64,000 nt of DNA, taken from positions 1 through 64,000 of the forward strand of contig JAJZED010000011.1 in NCBI GenBank assembly GCA_021805775.1. The letters run 5' to 3'. Of this stretch, positions 26,606 to 36,803 are shown in pieces. How positions within the stretch are numbered: the stretch's first letter is position 1; each line of letters begins with the position of its first letter. Both the position numbers and the translations under genes were made by a program. The notes under the pieces were generated by a model that was given only the letters and a program-made list of their open reading frames with translations, was not told where the DNA came from and made no database searches. This stretch comes from a bacterium (GTDB lineage: Bacteria; Vulcanimicrobiota; Vulcanimicrobiia; Vulcanimicrobiales; Vulcanimicrobiaceae).

Positions 26606-28026
26606 GGCGTCGTCACTCCGGCGGCAGATGATTGTGGAGCTCGCGGTATCGCGACCGATCCGCTTGCAAGAACGGCATGAGGGTTCACGCCGAGATAGAG
26701 CAGCGCGAGGAGCAACGGCGCTATGGCAATGCCTTCACGCCACGTAAGGTCGCGGCGTACCGGCAGATCGTGCGCGACCGGGCCGTTCACGATTCCCTGG
26801 AAGAGCCGCAGCACGTACGCCGACGCGAGGACGACCGATATCACGGCGACGACCGCCACGGCGACGTTCCCGCTCTGCACGATGCCCGTAATAATAACCA
26901 ATTCGCCGACGAATCCCGCGAGGCCGGGCAGCCCCAACATCGCGAGCCCCGCGATCGTTAACGCACCGGCAAGACGCGGGTTATTCGCGCCGATTCCGCG
27001 CAGACGCGCAAGCGAACGCGTCTCCTCGCGCTCCTCGACGTAACCGAGCCCGATAAAGAGCGCCGCGGTAAAAAGACCGTGAGCGACGATATAAAGTGCC
27101 GCTCCCGCGAGCGCGAGCGGTTGTTGCGTCGCAATAGCGATCACGATCAGGCCGAGATGCGAAAGCGAGGAGTATGCGACTACCCGCTTCGCATCCGTTT
27201 GTACCAATGCCGCAACTGCGCCGTAGAGCAGCGATATCGTTCCCAACACGATCAGAGCGGTGGAATAGCGCGCGATCTCCTGCGGCATCAGCGTCATAGC
27301 GATAACGAAAAATCCGTAGAGACCGGCCTTCGATTGCACCGCACCGACGACGGCGGCGACCGGCGGCGGAAGGCTGGCATAGGTATTCGGCATCCAGGTG
27401 TGAAGCGGGAAGGCCGGTGTTTTCACCAAAAAGGCAATAGCAAAACCCCAGAAAATCCACGGCACCCAGGCGCCGGAGATCGCGTTCCCGGCGCTGCCGA
27501 TCACGTCGGTCGTGCCGTGCAGAACGCCGAAGGCCGCCGTTGCAAATAACAGCAACAGCCCGCCCGCGAAATTATAGATGATATAGCGCCACGCATCGCG
27601 CGGGTGCTCGCCGCGTTCGAGCAGGACGAAAAAGACCGGCACGAGCATGAGGTCGTAAAAAAGTGCGAAGAGCAATAAGTCGCGCGAAATGAAAAGGCCG
27701 AGCATCGTGCCTTCTAAGAGCAGAAGTTGCCCGACCAGAGCGCGAGGGCGCGCACTCTCGACGGCGAGCACCGCACAGGCCGTGCAAAGCGCGAGCAGCA
27801 CGATGAGCCAAAAGGCCAACGCTCCGATGCCGAGATGGAAGTTGGCAACGAACGGCGCCCGCAGCCACGGCGCGCTCCAGTCCTCCGAACGTGCCGCAAC
27901 CGCTAGAACCAATGTCGCGAGAGCGACGACAACACCGATGCCGCGATAGAGTCGGCGATCTTCGCCGCGGAGTAACAACATTGCCGATCCGGCGATGATG
28001 GGGAGGAGGACGAGTGCGAGCAGCAT
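26602..28026 (-). CDS. nuoM: NADH-quinone oxidoreductase subunit M
   Basis: 474 residues from ATG 28026, which overlaps the nuoL TGA; an in-frame extension upstream lies within nuoL. Antiporter-like subunit with KTPAFPLHTWMPNTYASLPP and TDAKRVVAYSSLSHLGLIVI, including the conserved lysines of the proton channel. About 14 helices. Translationally coupled to nuoL and nuoN. Confidence 0.96.
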   Translation of the reverse strand: MLLALVLLPIIAGSAMLLLRGEDRRLYRGIGVVVALATLVLAVAARSEDWSAPWLRAPFVANFHLGIGALAFWLIVLLALCTACAVLAVESARPRALVGQLLLLEGTMLGLFISRDLLLFALFYDLMLVPVFFVLLERGEHPRDAWRYIIYNFAGGLLLLFATAAFGVLHGTTDVIGSAGNAISGAWVPWIFWGFAIAFLVKTPAFPLHTWMPNTYASLPPPVAAVVGAVQSKAGLYGFFVIAMTLMPQEIARYSTALIVLGTISLLYGAVAALVQTDAKRVVAYSSLSHLGLIVIAIATQQPLALAGAALYIVAHGLFTAALFIGLGYVEEREETRSLARLRGIGANNPRLAGALTIAGLAMLGLPGLAGFVGELVIITGIVQSGNVAVAVVAVISVVLASAYVLRLFQGIVNGPVAHDLPVRRDLTWREGIAIAPLLLALLYLGVNPHAVLASGSVAIPRAPQSSAAGVTTP

Positions 28027-30011
28027 CAGTGAACTCCGTGGAAAGCGTAGAATGCGGCAAAACAAGCGATGCCGACGGCAAGAAAGACGGCGTACGCACG
28101 CACGAACCCGGTCTGGAGAGAGCGCACGAGCGCGCCGCTCCCTTGCGCGGCGATTGCGGCCTCTCGAACCGTTCCATCGACCACATGCGGGTCGAGCACG
28201 CGGCTGACGAGGCGCCCCAGCATCTCGCTCGTTTTGACGAAGAGCGCATCGAGCGCAACGTCAAAATAAAACGCATTCGCCAAGATCGGCCACATGCCGA
28301 CCGACTCGCGGCGAAGGCGCTCGACCGCACTTTCGCGTGCGGCAGCGGTTCCATATCGGAGATAAGCCACGAGAATCCCCACTGCGACGAATGCCAGCGT
28401 CACCAGCGTCGTCGTCAACTCCGATATCGGCACGTTTGCCGGCGCGGCAACGCCGAACTGCGGATCGAAGAATCGATGCCACGGTGAATCCGCTCCGCCG
28501 TAAAGCAACCATCCGGCAAAAATCGACGGCACGATGAGAATGGCAACCGGAAGGTTCATCAACCACGCCGGTGCGTGATGGCTATCGTGCCCACCGGTGT
28601 CGGCGTGCGCCGCGGTCCCGGCGAATTCGGGGTGGCGAATGCCGAGTTCCGAGGGATCGATTTCGCCGCGATAGCGACCGAAGAACGTCACGAACAGCAT
28701 GCGGAACATGTAGTATGCGGTCATACCCGCGGTGACGATCCCGACTGCATAGAGCCACGGATGCCCGTGGTTTAAGGCACCTTGAATGACGGCGTCCTTA
28801 CTGAACGATCCGCTCAACCCCGGGATGCCGCAGATCGCGAGTACGCCGACGAGCATCGCGATAAACGCGAACGGTAGGCGCTTGCGCAAACCACCCATCC
28901 GTCGAACGTCCTGTTCGTTGGCGAGCGCATGAATGATCAAGCCCGAGCCGAGGAAAAGCTGCGCTTTGAAAAATGCGTGGGTGAAGAAATGCGCGACGCC
29001 GGCTTCGTACGCCCCGACCCCGACGCCCATAATCATGTAGCCGATCTGCGACATCGTGGAGTAGGCGAGAATGCGCTTGATATCCCACTGCACCATTCCC
29101 AGAACCGCTCCGGTCAGCGCCGTTACCCCGCCGATCGTCCCGACGAGAAGTTGCGCGTTACCATCGTGCGACCAAAGCGGCGCGCACCGCGCGATGAGAT
29201 AGACGCCGGCGGTCACCATCGTAGCGGCGTGAATGAGCGCCGAAACGGGCGTGGGGCCCTCCATCGCGTCGGGCAGCCAGGTATGCAGCGGCACTTGCGC
29301 CGATTTCGCCGCCGCCCCGATAAAGAGCGAGATGCAGATCGCGAGCAGAAGCGTCGGGCCGTAGGTATCGGCCGCCGCGAAGGCGTTCCCGAATCCGATC
29401 GAACCGGTTTTCTGGACGATCAAGAAAATCGCGAACATGATGCCGACGTCGCCGGCAACGTTGATAACGAAGGCCTTGCGCGCCGCGGCGACCGCCGATG
29501 GTTTATAGAACCAAAAACCGATAAGGAAGTACGAAGCGAGCCCGACGAGCCCCCAGCCGATCAACAGTCCCACGAAGTTATCGGAGAGCACCAGCGTCAA
29601 CATCGCAAACAAGAAGAAATTCATGTATGCGAAGAAACGTGCGAATGCAGAATCGCCCTCCATATACCCGATGGAATAGAGATGGATCAACGCGCCGACG
29701 CCGGTGATGATGCAGGCCCACAGGAGCGAGAGCGGATCGAGCAAGAGCCCGAGATGGAAGCCGGGCATCCAACGGACGAGCGGTTGATCGGCACCGAGCG
29801 CGCCATTGAGGCTCTGCGTTCCGGAGCCCCAAGAGGCAACCGTTAAAGCAAAAGCGGCAAACGCGACCGCGGTCGCCAGCCAGCCGGCCGCGCGCTTTAG
29901 TTGCGGGCCGAACGCCCAACAAAGCACGGCACCGGCGAGCGGGAGCAGCCACAGCGCGATCAAGAGCGGGTAACTGCCGACCACACCCATGACGTGTTCG
30001 GGGTTAGCCAT
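28026..30011 (-). CDS. nuoL: NADH-quinone oxidoreductase subunit L
   Basis: 661 residues, the largest antiporter-like subunit of complex I. SAQVPLHTWLPDAMEGPTPV and WDIKRILAYSTMSQIGYMIM are the signature blocks. The C-terminal 150 residues include the helix pair that forms the long lateral arm. Overlaps the nuoK stop by 8 bases. Confidence 0.97.
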   Translation of the reverse strand: MANPEHVMGVVGSYPLLIALWLLPLAGAVLCWAFGPQLKRAAGWLATAVAFAAFALTVASWGSGTQSLNGALGADQPLVRWMPGFHLGLLLDPLSLLWACIITGVGALIHLYSIGYMEGDSAFARFFAYMNFFLFAMLTLVLSDNFVGLLIGWGLVGLASYFLIGFWFYKPSAVAAARKAFVINVAGDVGIMFAIFLIVQKTGSIGFGNAFAAADTYGPTLLLAICISLFIGAAAKSAQVPLHTWLPDAMEGPTPVSALIHAATMVTAGVYLIARCAPLWSHDGNAQLLVGTIGGVTALTGAVLGMVQWDIKRILAYSTMSQIGYMIMGVGVGAYEAGVAHFFTHAFFKAQLFLGSGLIIHALANEQDVRRMGGLRKRLPFAFIAMLVGVLAICGIPGLSGSFSKDAVIQGALNHGHPWLYAVGIVTAGMTAYYMFRMLFVTFFGRYRGEIDPSELGIRHPEFAGTAAHADTGGHDSHHAPAWLMNLPVAILIVPSIFAGWLLYGGADSPWHRFFDPQFGVAAPANVPISELTTTLVTLAFVAVGILVAYLRYGTAAARESAVERLRRESVGMWPILANAFYFDVALDALFVKTSEMLGRLVSRVLDPHVVDGTVREAAIAAQGSGALVRSLQTGFVRAYAVFLAVGIACFAAFYAFHGVH

Positions 30012-30324
30012 GCAACACCCGAACGTCGTCGACGTTAACCTGCGGCGCCGAACGGAAGACGACGACGACGATTGCTAGCGCGATAGCGGCCTCGGCCGCC
30101 GCGACGGTTATCACCAAAAAGGCGAATATCTGCCCGGCGTTATTCAACCAGGCCCGAGCGAAAACGATGAACGCCAGGTTCGCCGCATTGAACATCAACT
30201 CGATGCTCATCAGCATGACCAACGGGTTCCGGCGGGCGATTGCCCCCGCAAGACCGATAAAAAAGAGCACTGAAGCCAGCGCTTCGTAATCGAAGATCGG
30301 CACGCCGGCGAAAGACGTCGCCAT
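30004..30324 (-). CDS. nuoK: NADH-quinone oxidoreductase subunit K
   Basis: 106 residues, three helices. RRNPLVMLMSIELMFNAANL carries the conserved Glu in TM2, and VAAAEAAIALAIVV the second Glu in TM3, both needed for proton transfer. Length is typical. Start overlaps the nuoJ stop by one base (30324). Confidence 0.96.
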   Translation of the reverse strand: MATSFAGVPIFDYEALASVLFFIGLAGAIARRNPLVMLMSIELMFNAANLAFIVFARAWLNNAGQIFAFLVITVAAAEAAIALAIVVVVFRSAPQVNVDDVRVLHG

Positions 30325-30920
30325 TATTTACCCTCCCGAAGGATCGCTTCGCGTAGTGCGCGGCGCGCCTGCTCGGCGCGACGGCGCGTAGGAACGTATG
30401 GCGTCAGGTCGCCGGCGAGCAACACGACGCCGACGACTGCTACCATCAAAATCAGCGCGGTGATTTCAAACGGTAGCAGGCGCGAAAGGAAGAGCGCTTG
30501 GCCGAAGTCGCCGATGCTGCCGAAAACGTTTCCTCGCCCCACCGCTCCCAGCGGTGAATGGGTGGCGATCGGAACGATTGCCGGTGCGTGCACGGCGGCT
30601 ATTGCGGTGGCGACGCAGGCGATCGTCGCGAGCGCCGCGGCGGCGGCAGGCGCGACCGGAACGCGGTCGCGCCCCAGCACAATAGGAGCGATGCCGCTAT
30701 TGAGTAAGGCGATCACGAAGACGAAGAGCATCAAGATCGCTCCCGAATAAACGATGATTTGCATGACTGCAAGAAACTCGGCGTGGAGAATCAGATAGGT
30801 CGTCGCGAGTGCGGCGAAGTTCAGCAACAACGAGACGACGCTATAGATCGGTTTTCGCGCGGTGACCGTCCACAGCGCGCTGATCACCAAAACTGCGGCT
30901 ATGATCCAAAAAGGAATCAT
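30324..30920 (-). CDS. nuoJ: NADH-quinone oxidoreductase subunit J
   Basis: 198 residues, five helices; conserved TM3 block MQIIVYSGAILMLFVFVIAL followed by LN. The C-terminus carries a charged cytoplasmic tail (TRRRAEQARRALREAILREG). Overlaps nuoI by four bases (30917-30920). Confidence 0.95.
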   Translation of the reverse strand: MIPFWIIAAVLVISALWTVTARKPIYSVVSLLLNFAALATTYLILHAEFLAVMQIIVYSGAILMLFVFVIALLNSGIAPIVLGRDRVPVAPAAAAALATIACVATAIAAVHAPAIVPIATHSPLGAVGRGNVFGSIGDFGQALFLSRLLPFEITALILMVAVVGVVLLAGDLTPYVPTRRRAEQARRALREAILREGK

Positions 30921-31513
30921 CCGGCCAACCCCTTCCGTTCGGTTTTGAGCACTTCACCGCGATGGGTCGCGGAATATCCGCGGTCGACGTTCGTCGTCGA
31001 CTTGACCTCGGCGACCCGGCCGAGATCGGCGGGAATGCCGTTCGGTCGTTCGTCCGGCGGCGTGCCCACGCCGGCATCGGTCGGTACCAACAGGCGGTCC
31101 TTCGAATACACGAACGCACCGCGGCGATAGTCGGCCATCTCGAAACGCGGCGTCAAAACGATCGCATCGGTCGGGCATGCCTCCTCGCAAAGCCCGCAAA
31201 AAATGCAACGCAGTTCGTCGATCTCGTAGCTCGCCGCACGGCGTTCGCCCGGAGAGACGCGAGCGTCGGGTGAATTTTCCGCACCGATGACGGTGATTGC
31301 GTTAGCCGGGCATGCGCTCGAACAGAGCTCGCAGCCGATGCAACGCTCTTTCCCATCGGCGTAGCGGCGGAGTTCGTGCAATCCATGAAAGCGCGGCGCG
31401 TGCTGTTTCTTAATACTGGGATATTCAATCGTCGGTCGCTTGGCGAACATGTATTTGAACGTGATCCCCAAGCCTTGGAGAATCGCGCCGACGTTGAAGA
31501 GCTGCTTTCTCAT
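30917..31513 (-). CDS. nuoI: NADH-quinone oxidoreductase subunit I
   Basis: 198 residues. Two 4Fe-4S motifs, CIGCELCSSACP and CIFCGLCEEACP, hold clusters N6a and N6b that pass electrons to NuoB. The N-terminal amphipathic helix (residues 1-25) attaches it to the membrane arm. The C-terminus after residue 140 is longer than the minimal family core. Between nuoH and nuoJ as usual. Confidence 0.96.
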   Translation of the reverse strand: MRKQLFNVGAILQGLGITFKYMFAKRPTIEYPSIKKQHAPRFHGLHELRRYADGKERCIGCELCSSACPANAITVIGAENSPDARVSPGERRAASYEIDELRCIFCGLCEEACPTDAIVLTPRFEMADYRRGAFVYSKDRLLVPTDAGVGTPPDERPNGIPADLGRVAEVKSTTNVDRGYSATHRGEVLKTERKGLAG

Positions 31514-31528
31514 TCGATCGTTCCCGTC

Positions 31529-32497
31529 TTAGTGCAGCGCGACCCACGCCGCGGTTGCGACGAGGTTGAGCGTGGCGAGCGGAAGCAGCACTTTCCAACC
31601 GAACGTCATGAGCCGGTCGTAACGAAAGCGCGGCAACGTCGCTCGTAGCCACATGTAGAAAAACATGAACGCTCCCACCTTCAGGACGAACCAGGCGAGC
31701 CCCGGCACCAGCGTCAAGCCGAACGGGGCATTCCAGCCGCCCAGAAAGAGCAGCGTCGCAATGCACGAAACCGTGAGCATATTGACGTACTCGGCGATAA
31801 AAAACGAACCGAAGCGCAAGCCCGAATATTCGGTATGGAAGCCACCGACCAGTTCGGTCTCAGCTTCGACGAGATCGAAGGGCGTGCGATTGGTCTCGGC
31901 GACCGCCGTAATGACGTAAATGACGAATCCGAGTGCCTGCGGGATGAGGAACCACAACCGCTCCTGGGCATTGACGATGCCGGTGAGCGAGGTCGTCCCC
32001 GCGAGCATGAGAACGCCGACAAACGAGAGCGACATCGAGAGTTCGTACGAGATCATCTGCGCGGTGCCGCGCACGGCGCCGAGCAATGGAAACTTCGAGC
32101 CTGAAGCCCAGCCGCCGAGAGAGATACCGTAAACGCCGATCGACGAGATCGCCATTAAGAAGAGAATTCCGGCATTTACATCGCCGATCGCCCAAGGCGA
32201 ACCGTCTCCATTTGCACCGAACGGCACGACGGCATAGACGGCGAACGCCGTTAAGAGCGAGATGAAGGGTGCGAGGCGATAGATCAACGGGTCGGCGGTC
32301 TTCGGCGTGAGATCTTCTTTCAGAATCAACTTCGCCGCATCGGCCGCGGGCTGCAGCAATCCCCACGGGCCGACGCGATTCGGCCCCGGACGCAACTGCA
32401 TCCAACCGAGAATTTTACGTTCGAAGAGCATCGCGTAGGCAAACGTGGTGACCACGACCAGCAGCAGAACGGCCGATTTTACAAAAATGACGAGCAT
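31529..32497 (-). CDS. nuoH: NADH-quinone oxidoreductase subunit H
   Basis: 322 residues, eight helices; forms much of the quinone chamber. RPGPNRVGPWGLLQPAADAA is the conserved loop, and ETNRTPFDLVEAETELVGGF the acidic TM5-6 loop. Three-base gap after nuoG. Confidence 0.97.
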   Translation of the reverse strand: MLVIFVKSAVLLLVVVTTFAYAMLFERKILGWMQLRPGPNRVGPWGLLQPAADAAKLILKEDLTPKTADPLIYRLAPFISLLTAFAVYAVVPFGANGDGSPWAIGDVNAGILFLMAISSIGVYGISLGGWASGSKFPLLGAVRGTAQMISYELSMSLSFVGVLMLAGTTSLTGIVNAQERLWFLIPQALGFVIYVITAVAETNRTPFDLVEAETELVGGFHTEYSGLRFGSFFIAEYVNMLTVSCIATLLFLGGWNAPFGLTLVPGLAWFVLKVGAFMFFYMWLRATLPRFRYDRLMTFGWKVLLPLATLNLVATAAWVALH

Positions 32498-32500
32498 CGC

Positions 32501-34786
32501 TTACGCCTCCACCGGCACGTCGGAATGGCGAATATTTTCGACGCGAACGCGAGAGCCGACGGCAATTTCATTCGCCGCCGAACCGGAGCGGAGGCCGACG
32601 AACGCCACGTTCCCCGGAGCCAAGGTATCTCGGCGTTCGGCGAGCAGATCGCCGATAGTTCCTCCCGCACCGACAAGATCGATGCGATCCCCCGCGCGAA
32701 TGCCGAGCCGATCGGCGTCGGCAGCGGCGAACGCCGCGGTCGGCTCCGGTTGCAAGGCGGCGATGCGCTCGTCGTGCGCCAGCGTTCCGCCTCCGGCAAA
32801 TGCGTGGTGCAGGACGTGCAACCGCAATCCCTCGCCGGAGAGATCCTTTTTCGCCGCGCCGGCAAATCGCTCGTCACCGAAGGCGATGCCGACCGGCAGC
32901 GCGGCCGCAGCGGCGATCGTCGCGCGTTCGATCTCATCGGAATCGGGAAGTTCGATCTCTAGGGCGCGCGCAAGGCCGACGACGATCTCGAAATCGCCGA
33001 GAACGCCGTCGGGGGGAGCGAGCGCCGCCGAGGTGGGCAGCACGTCGCCTGCAAGGTTCACCATACTGCCGCTCTTCTCGAACGCGCCTGCGGCCGGAAG
33101 AACGAGCGAGGCGAGTTTTGCCGTCTCCGTCATAAAGAGCTCGGTGACGACAAGAAACGGAATCGCCTGTAGTGCGGCACGCACGTGCGCGCCGTCGGCG
33201 GAATTGAGAACGGGGTTCGCGCCGAAAATCGCCAGCGTCTCGATCTTTCCGGAAAGCGCGGCGTCGCAGATACCGTCGAAATCGTGCCCCGCATCGGCAA
33301 CGTGATAACCGGGGCCGGCGAACGGGAGCATTCCCATCGCTTCGGCTCCACGCGCGTTTCCCTGTTCGCCTGCGATATAGGTAAGCAGCGTTCGTCCCTC
33401 GCGAGAGAGCGCAGCGAATGCCGCATGCGCGAGCGCGTTGTCGACGCCGTCCCAGATCAACGCGACGCGCGTGACGTTCGCCGGAATCGCCGCTGCCGCC
33501 GCCGCGACATCGGCGACATCCTGGAACGGCATCGACGGCGGCGCTTCCTGTGCGGCGACGCGAATCAATCGCGCGCCGTGGCGAACGGCCTTGCGCACGC
33601 GCAGATCCATGACCGGCGCGAGCTCGGCGGGCGATTCACCGATCGTCACGATTGCGCCGGCCCGCTCGAGATCGAGCAGCGTGCCGCCGGAGCTCCCCGG
33701 CGTCGCTTGCCGCTGCCGGCCCGCGCGCCAATCGAGGTTCTTCACGCCGAGCGAGCGCATCGTGCGTGCGAGGAGATAGGCTTCTTCGTTGGTGAGTCGA
33801 CCGCCGCCGATCGCAGCAACGCGCTCGGGGCCGCCGGCGTCGATCGCCGAACGAATCGCTTTCGCCCAAAGCGCGAACGCATCGTCCCAACCGATCTGCA
33901 CGAAGGTTCCGTCGCGACGCAACAACGGCTGCTTGATGCGTTCGGGGGAATCGATATATCCGATGTTATAGCGCCCTCGATCGCAGAGCCACCAATCGGA
34001 GACGGCGTCGTCGCCCTCCACCGACATCGTCCGTAACACGTTGCCGTGCCGAAGGTCGATATTCATGCGGCAACCGACCGAACATTGCGTACAGCTCGTC
34101 TCGGTGCGCCGGAGATCCCAGGGGCGCGATTTGAAGCGGTAGGTCTTCGACGTCAAGGCCCCGACCGGGCAGAGTTCGGTGACGTTGCCGGTAAAATTGT
34201 GGCGATAGGGATCGCCGGTCGCCGTTGCAATCATGTTGCGATGGCCGCGATCTTTGAGTACGAGTTGGCGCTCGCCGACGATGAGATCGTCGAATCGAAC
34301 GCAGCGCTGGCAGACGACACAACGCTCTTCGTCGAGCACGATCGTCGGCCCGAGGTCGACCGCCTTCGGTTTGCTCGTCTTCGGATCGGCGAGATCGCTG
34401 CTGCCGCGTCCGTAGGCGATCGCATAATCCTGAAGGTCGCATTCGCCGCCCTTGTCGCAGATCGGGCAATCGAGCGGATGGTTGACGAGCAGCAGCTCCA
34501 ACACCATCGCGCGTCCCTTTTCAACGTTCTCGCCGCGGGTGCGTACGACCATCCCCTCGGCGACCGGCGTATTACAACCGATCTGTAGTTTGGGCGTGCC
34601 CTCGACTTCGACCAAACAGACGCGGCAGAGCCCGGCGGGGCCGAGTTTGGTGTGATAGCAATAGACCGGAATCTCTTGCTTCACCATCTTTGTGGCTTCG
34701 ACAAGGAGCGTCCCCTTGCGCACTTGCAAGGGAACGCCGTCGATCGTAAGACTGACGAGATCGCTCGTCGCCGGGGCTGAACTCAT
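32501..34786 (-). CDS. nuoG: NADH-quinone oxidoreductase subunit G
   Basis: 761 residues. N-terminal 2Fe-2S domain (CYHTKLGPAGLCRVC then C), the His/Cys site HPLDCPICDKGGEC, and a further 4Fe-4S set ending in LCPVGAL. An additional CTQCSVGC with a later Cys (WWLCDRGR) is the N7-type site found in Escherichia and Thermus enzymes. A molybdopterin-oxidoreductase-like domain without cofactor fills residues 220-760. Starts inside the nuoF stop (34783-34786). Confidence 0.95.
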   Translation of the reverse strand: MSSAPATSDLVSLTIDGVPLQVRKGTLLVEATKMVKQEIPVYCYHTKLGPAGLCRVCLVEVEGTPKLQIGCNTPVAEGMVVRTRGENVEKGRAMVLELLLVNHPLDCPICDKGGECDLQDYAIAYGRGSSDLADPKTSKPKAVDLGPTIVLDEERCVVCQRCVRFDDLIVGERQLVLKDRGHRNMIATATGDPYRHNFTGNVTELCPVGALTSKTYRFKSRPWDLRRTETSCTQCSVGCRMNIDLRHGNVLRTMSVEGDDAVSDWWLCDRGRYNIGYIDSPERIKQPLLRRDGTFVQIGWDDAFALWAKAIRSAIDAGGPERVAAIGGGRLTNEEAYLLARTMRSLGVKNLDWRAGRQRQATPGSSGGTLLDLERAGAIVTIGESPAELAPVMDLRVRKAVRHGARLIRVAAQEAPPSMPFQDVADVAAAAAAIPANVTRVALIWDGVDNALAHAAFAALSREGRTLLTYIAGEQGNARGAEAMGMLPFAGPGYHVADAGHDFDGICDAALSGKIETLAIFGANPVLNSADGAHVRAALQAIPFLVVTELFMTETAKLASLVLPAAGAFEKSGSMVNLAGDVLPTSAALAPPDGVLGDFEIVVGLARALEIELPDSDEIERATIAAAAALPVGIAFGDERFAGAAKKDLSGEGLRLHVLHHAFAGGGTLAHDERIAALQPEPTAAFAAADADRLGIRAGDRIDLVGAGGTIGDLLAERRDTLAPGNVAFVGLRSGSAANEIAVGSRVRVENIRHSDVPVEA

Positions 34787-36042
34787 GCAGAAGCGACCTC
34801 TCGGAGAACGCGCGCTTCGAATTGTTCGGGGAAGCGCTGGAGTACGGATTTAAGGAACGGTTCGATCGAATCGCCGAGAGCACAGAGGTTCAGCCCCGTG
34901 ATCGTCGACGAAACGCGACGCATCATCGCAAGATCGCTCGCCAAGCCGCGCCCTTCGACGAAGCGGTGCAGCACCGTTTCGAGCCAGTGCCCGCCTTCTC
35001 GGCACGGCGTACACTGACCGCACGACTCATGCGCGAAGAATCGTACGAGATTGAAGGCACATTTCACAAAGTCGGTCGTGTCGTCGAAGACGACGAACGC
35101 TCCCGACCCGAGCATCGAGCCCGCCTTCGCCATGTTTTCGTAATCGTATGGTAGATCGAGATGCTCTTCGAAAATACAAGCCGAAGAACCGCCGCCCGGC
35201 TGCACCGCGCGCAGCGTTCGGCCCTCACGAAGGCCGCCCGCGATCTCGATGAGCTCGCGCACCGTCGTTCCGAGCGGAACTTCATAATTGCCGGGCTTGC
35301 GAACGTGCCCGGAGATCGAGATGATCTTATAGCCTTTGCTGCGCTCCGTGCCGACTGCGGCGAACCACTCGGGGCCGTTGCGCAGGATCGGTACGAGATA
35401 TGCGAGCGTTTCGACGTTATTGACCACCGTCGGCATGCCGTAGAGGCCGGCGATGGCGGGGAAAGGCGGTTTCAAACGCGGCTCGCCACGCTTCCCTTCA
35501 AGCGAATTGAGCAACGCCGTCTCTTCACCGCAAATATACGCCCCGGCGCCGCGGTGAATCGTCACCTCTAAATCGTATCCGGTGCCGAAGAGATTCTTGC
35601 CGACGAATCCGGCGGCACGCGCCGCTTCCAGAGCGCGAGAAAAAATCTCGTACCCGCGCTTGAATTCACCGCGGATATAGATGAACGCATGGTGCGAGCC
35701 GATGCCGTATGTGCCGAGTAATATTCCTTCGAGCACCAAATGCGGCGCCCGTTCGAGCAACATGTGGTCTTTGAACGTACCGGGCTCGGCCTCGTCGCAG
35801 TTGCAGACCAGGTAGCGCGGCTTATCGCCCGCCGGCAGAAAGCTCCATTTCTTTCCGGTTGGGAAACCGGCGCCGCCGCGTCCGCGTAGACCGGAGCGCT
35901 CGGCGATATCGAGCACTTCGCTCGATTGAAGTTCGCGCACCGCGCGCTCCCACTGTCGATAGCCGTCCCGCTGCCTGTAGATCGCGATATCGGTGAGATC
36001 GACCTCACCGATGCCGTCGGTAAGCACTTTAACAACCGGCAT
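34783..36042 (-). CDS. nuoF: NADH-quinone oxidoreductase subunit F
   Basis: 419 residues. FMN and NADH site GLRGRGGAGFPTGKKW, SLBB domain in the middle, and ESCGQCTPCREG plus a later Cys (NLCALGDS) for cluster N3. Length normal. Start shares base 36042 with the nuoE stop. Confidence 0.97.
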   Translation of the reverse strand: MPVVKVLTDGIGEVDLTDIAIYRQRDGYRQWERAVRELQSSEVLDIAERSGLRGRGGAGFPTGKKWSFLPAGDKPRYLVCNCDEAEPGTFKDHMLLERAPHLVLEGILLGTYGIGSHHAFIYIRGEFKRGYEIFSRALEAARAAGFVGKNLFGTGYDLEVTIHRGAGAYICGEETALLNSLEGKRGEPRLKPPFPAIAGLYGMPTVVNNVETLAYLVPILRNGPEWFAAVGTERSKGYKIISISGHVRKPGNYEVPLGTTVRELIEIAGGLREGRTLRAVQPGGGSSACIFEEHLDLPYDYENMAKAGSMLGSGAFVVFDDTTDFVKCAFNLVRFFAHESCGQCTPCREGGHWLETVLHRFVEGRGLASDLAMMRRVSSTITGLNLCALGDSIEPFLKSVLQRFPEQFEARVLREVASA

Positions 36043-36803
36043 TACTCTTCGATTGCCTCCGCTACGAGTTTGGCATCTTGCACGAGGCGCTCGTTCGAGC
36101 GCGCTCGCATCGCCGGGGCGTCGTCGCGCAACACGAAGCGGTCGAGCATTATCACGCCGCTGCTATCGCCGAGCCCTCCGGGGTTGTTCGGCGAAGCGAC
36201 GCCGCGCGCTCCGGCGGATTTCTCGCCGCGCGAGACTTCGAGATCTTGCTTGACGCTCCAGGTTTTTTCGGGCGCATCGCTCCGAGCCATCGGTGCGACC
36301 GAAAACGTACCGGCACGCATGGCGGCGATCATATCGTCGATCGCCTGCGGTGTGAGATCGTAAATGAATTCGAGATTGACCTGCATGCAGGTCGCTCGGT
36401 CGCACGAGGCAAGGCACTCGACTTCCTCGTAGGAGAACAATCCGTCCTCGGTCGTCTGCAAATGCCCGATTCCTAATTTCTCGCGAAAGTAGGCCATGAT
36501 ATTTTCGGCACCGTTGATCGTGCACGAAAGGCCGCGGCAGACCTGCAGGACGTATTTCCCAACCGGTTTGCGGAAGAACAGCGAATAGAACGAAACCGTG
36601 CTCTCGACCACCGCCGGGGTTAGGCCGAGAAAATCGGCGGTAAAGCGCATTGCGTCGCGGCTGGCATAGCCTTCGTGCTCTTGAAACAGATGCACGATCG
36701 GCAGCAGCGCCGAGCGCCGCTCTTCGTACCGGGCGACAATCTCCTCGCACTGCGGGCGTAAGCGTGCAGCGAGTGCGGGAAAATCAAGCTCGCGTTGTGT
36801 CAT
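36042..36803 (-). CDS. nuoE: NADH-quinone oxidoreductase subunit E, with C-terminal extension
   Basis: 253 residues, about 80-90 longer than usual. The thioredoxin-like 2Fe-2S domain (about 1-165) has CRGLSC (C-x4-C) and CLASC (C-x3-C) for cluster N1a. After it comes a charged, low-complexity tail (for example ARGVASPNNPGGLGDSSGV) with no known domain. Overlaps nuoD by four bases. Confidence 0.95.
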   Translation of the reverse strand: MTQRELDFPALAARLRPQCEEIVARYEERRSALLPIVHLFQEHEGYASRDAMRFTADFLGLTPAVVESTVSFYSLFFRKPVGKYVLQVCRGLSCTINGAENIMAYFREKLGIGHLQTTEDGLFSYEEVECLASCDRATCMQVNLEFIYDLTPQAIDDMIAAMRAGTFSVAPMARSDAPEKTWSVKQDLEVSRGEKSAGARGVASPNNPGGLGDSSGVIMLDRFVLRDDAPAMRARSNERLVQDAKLVAEAIEE

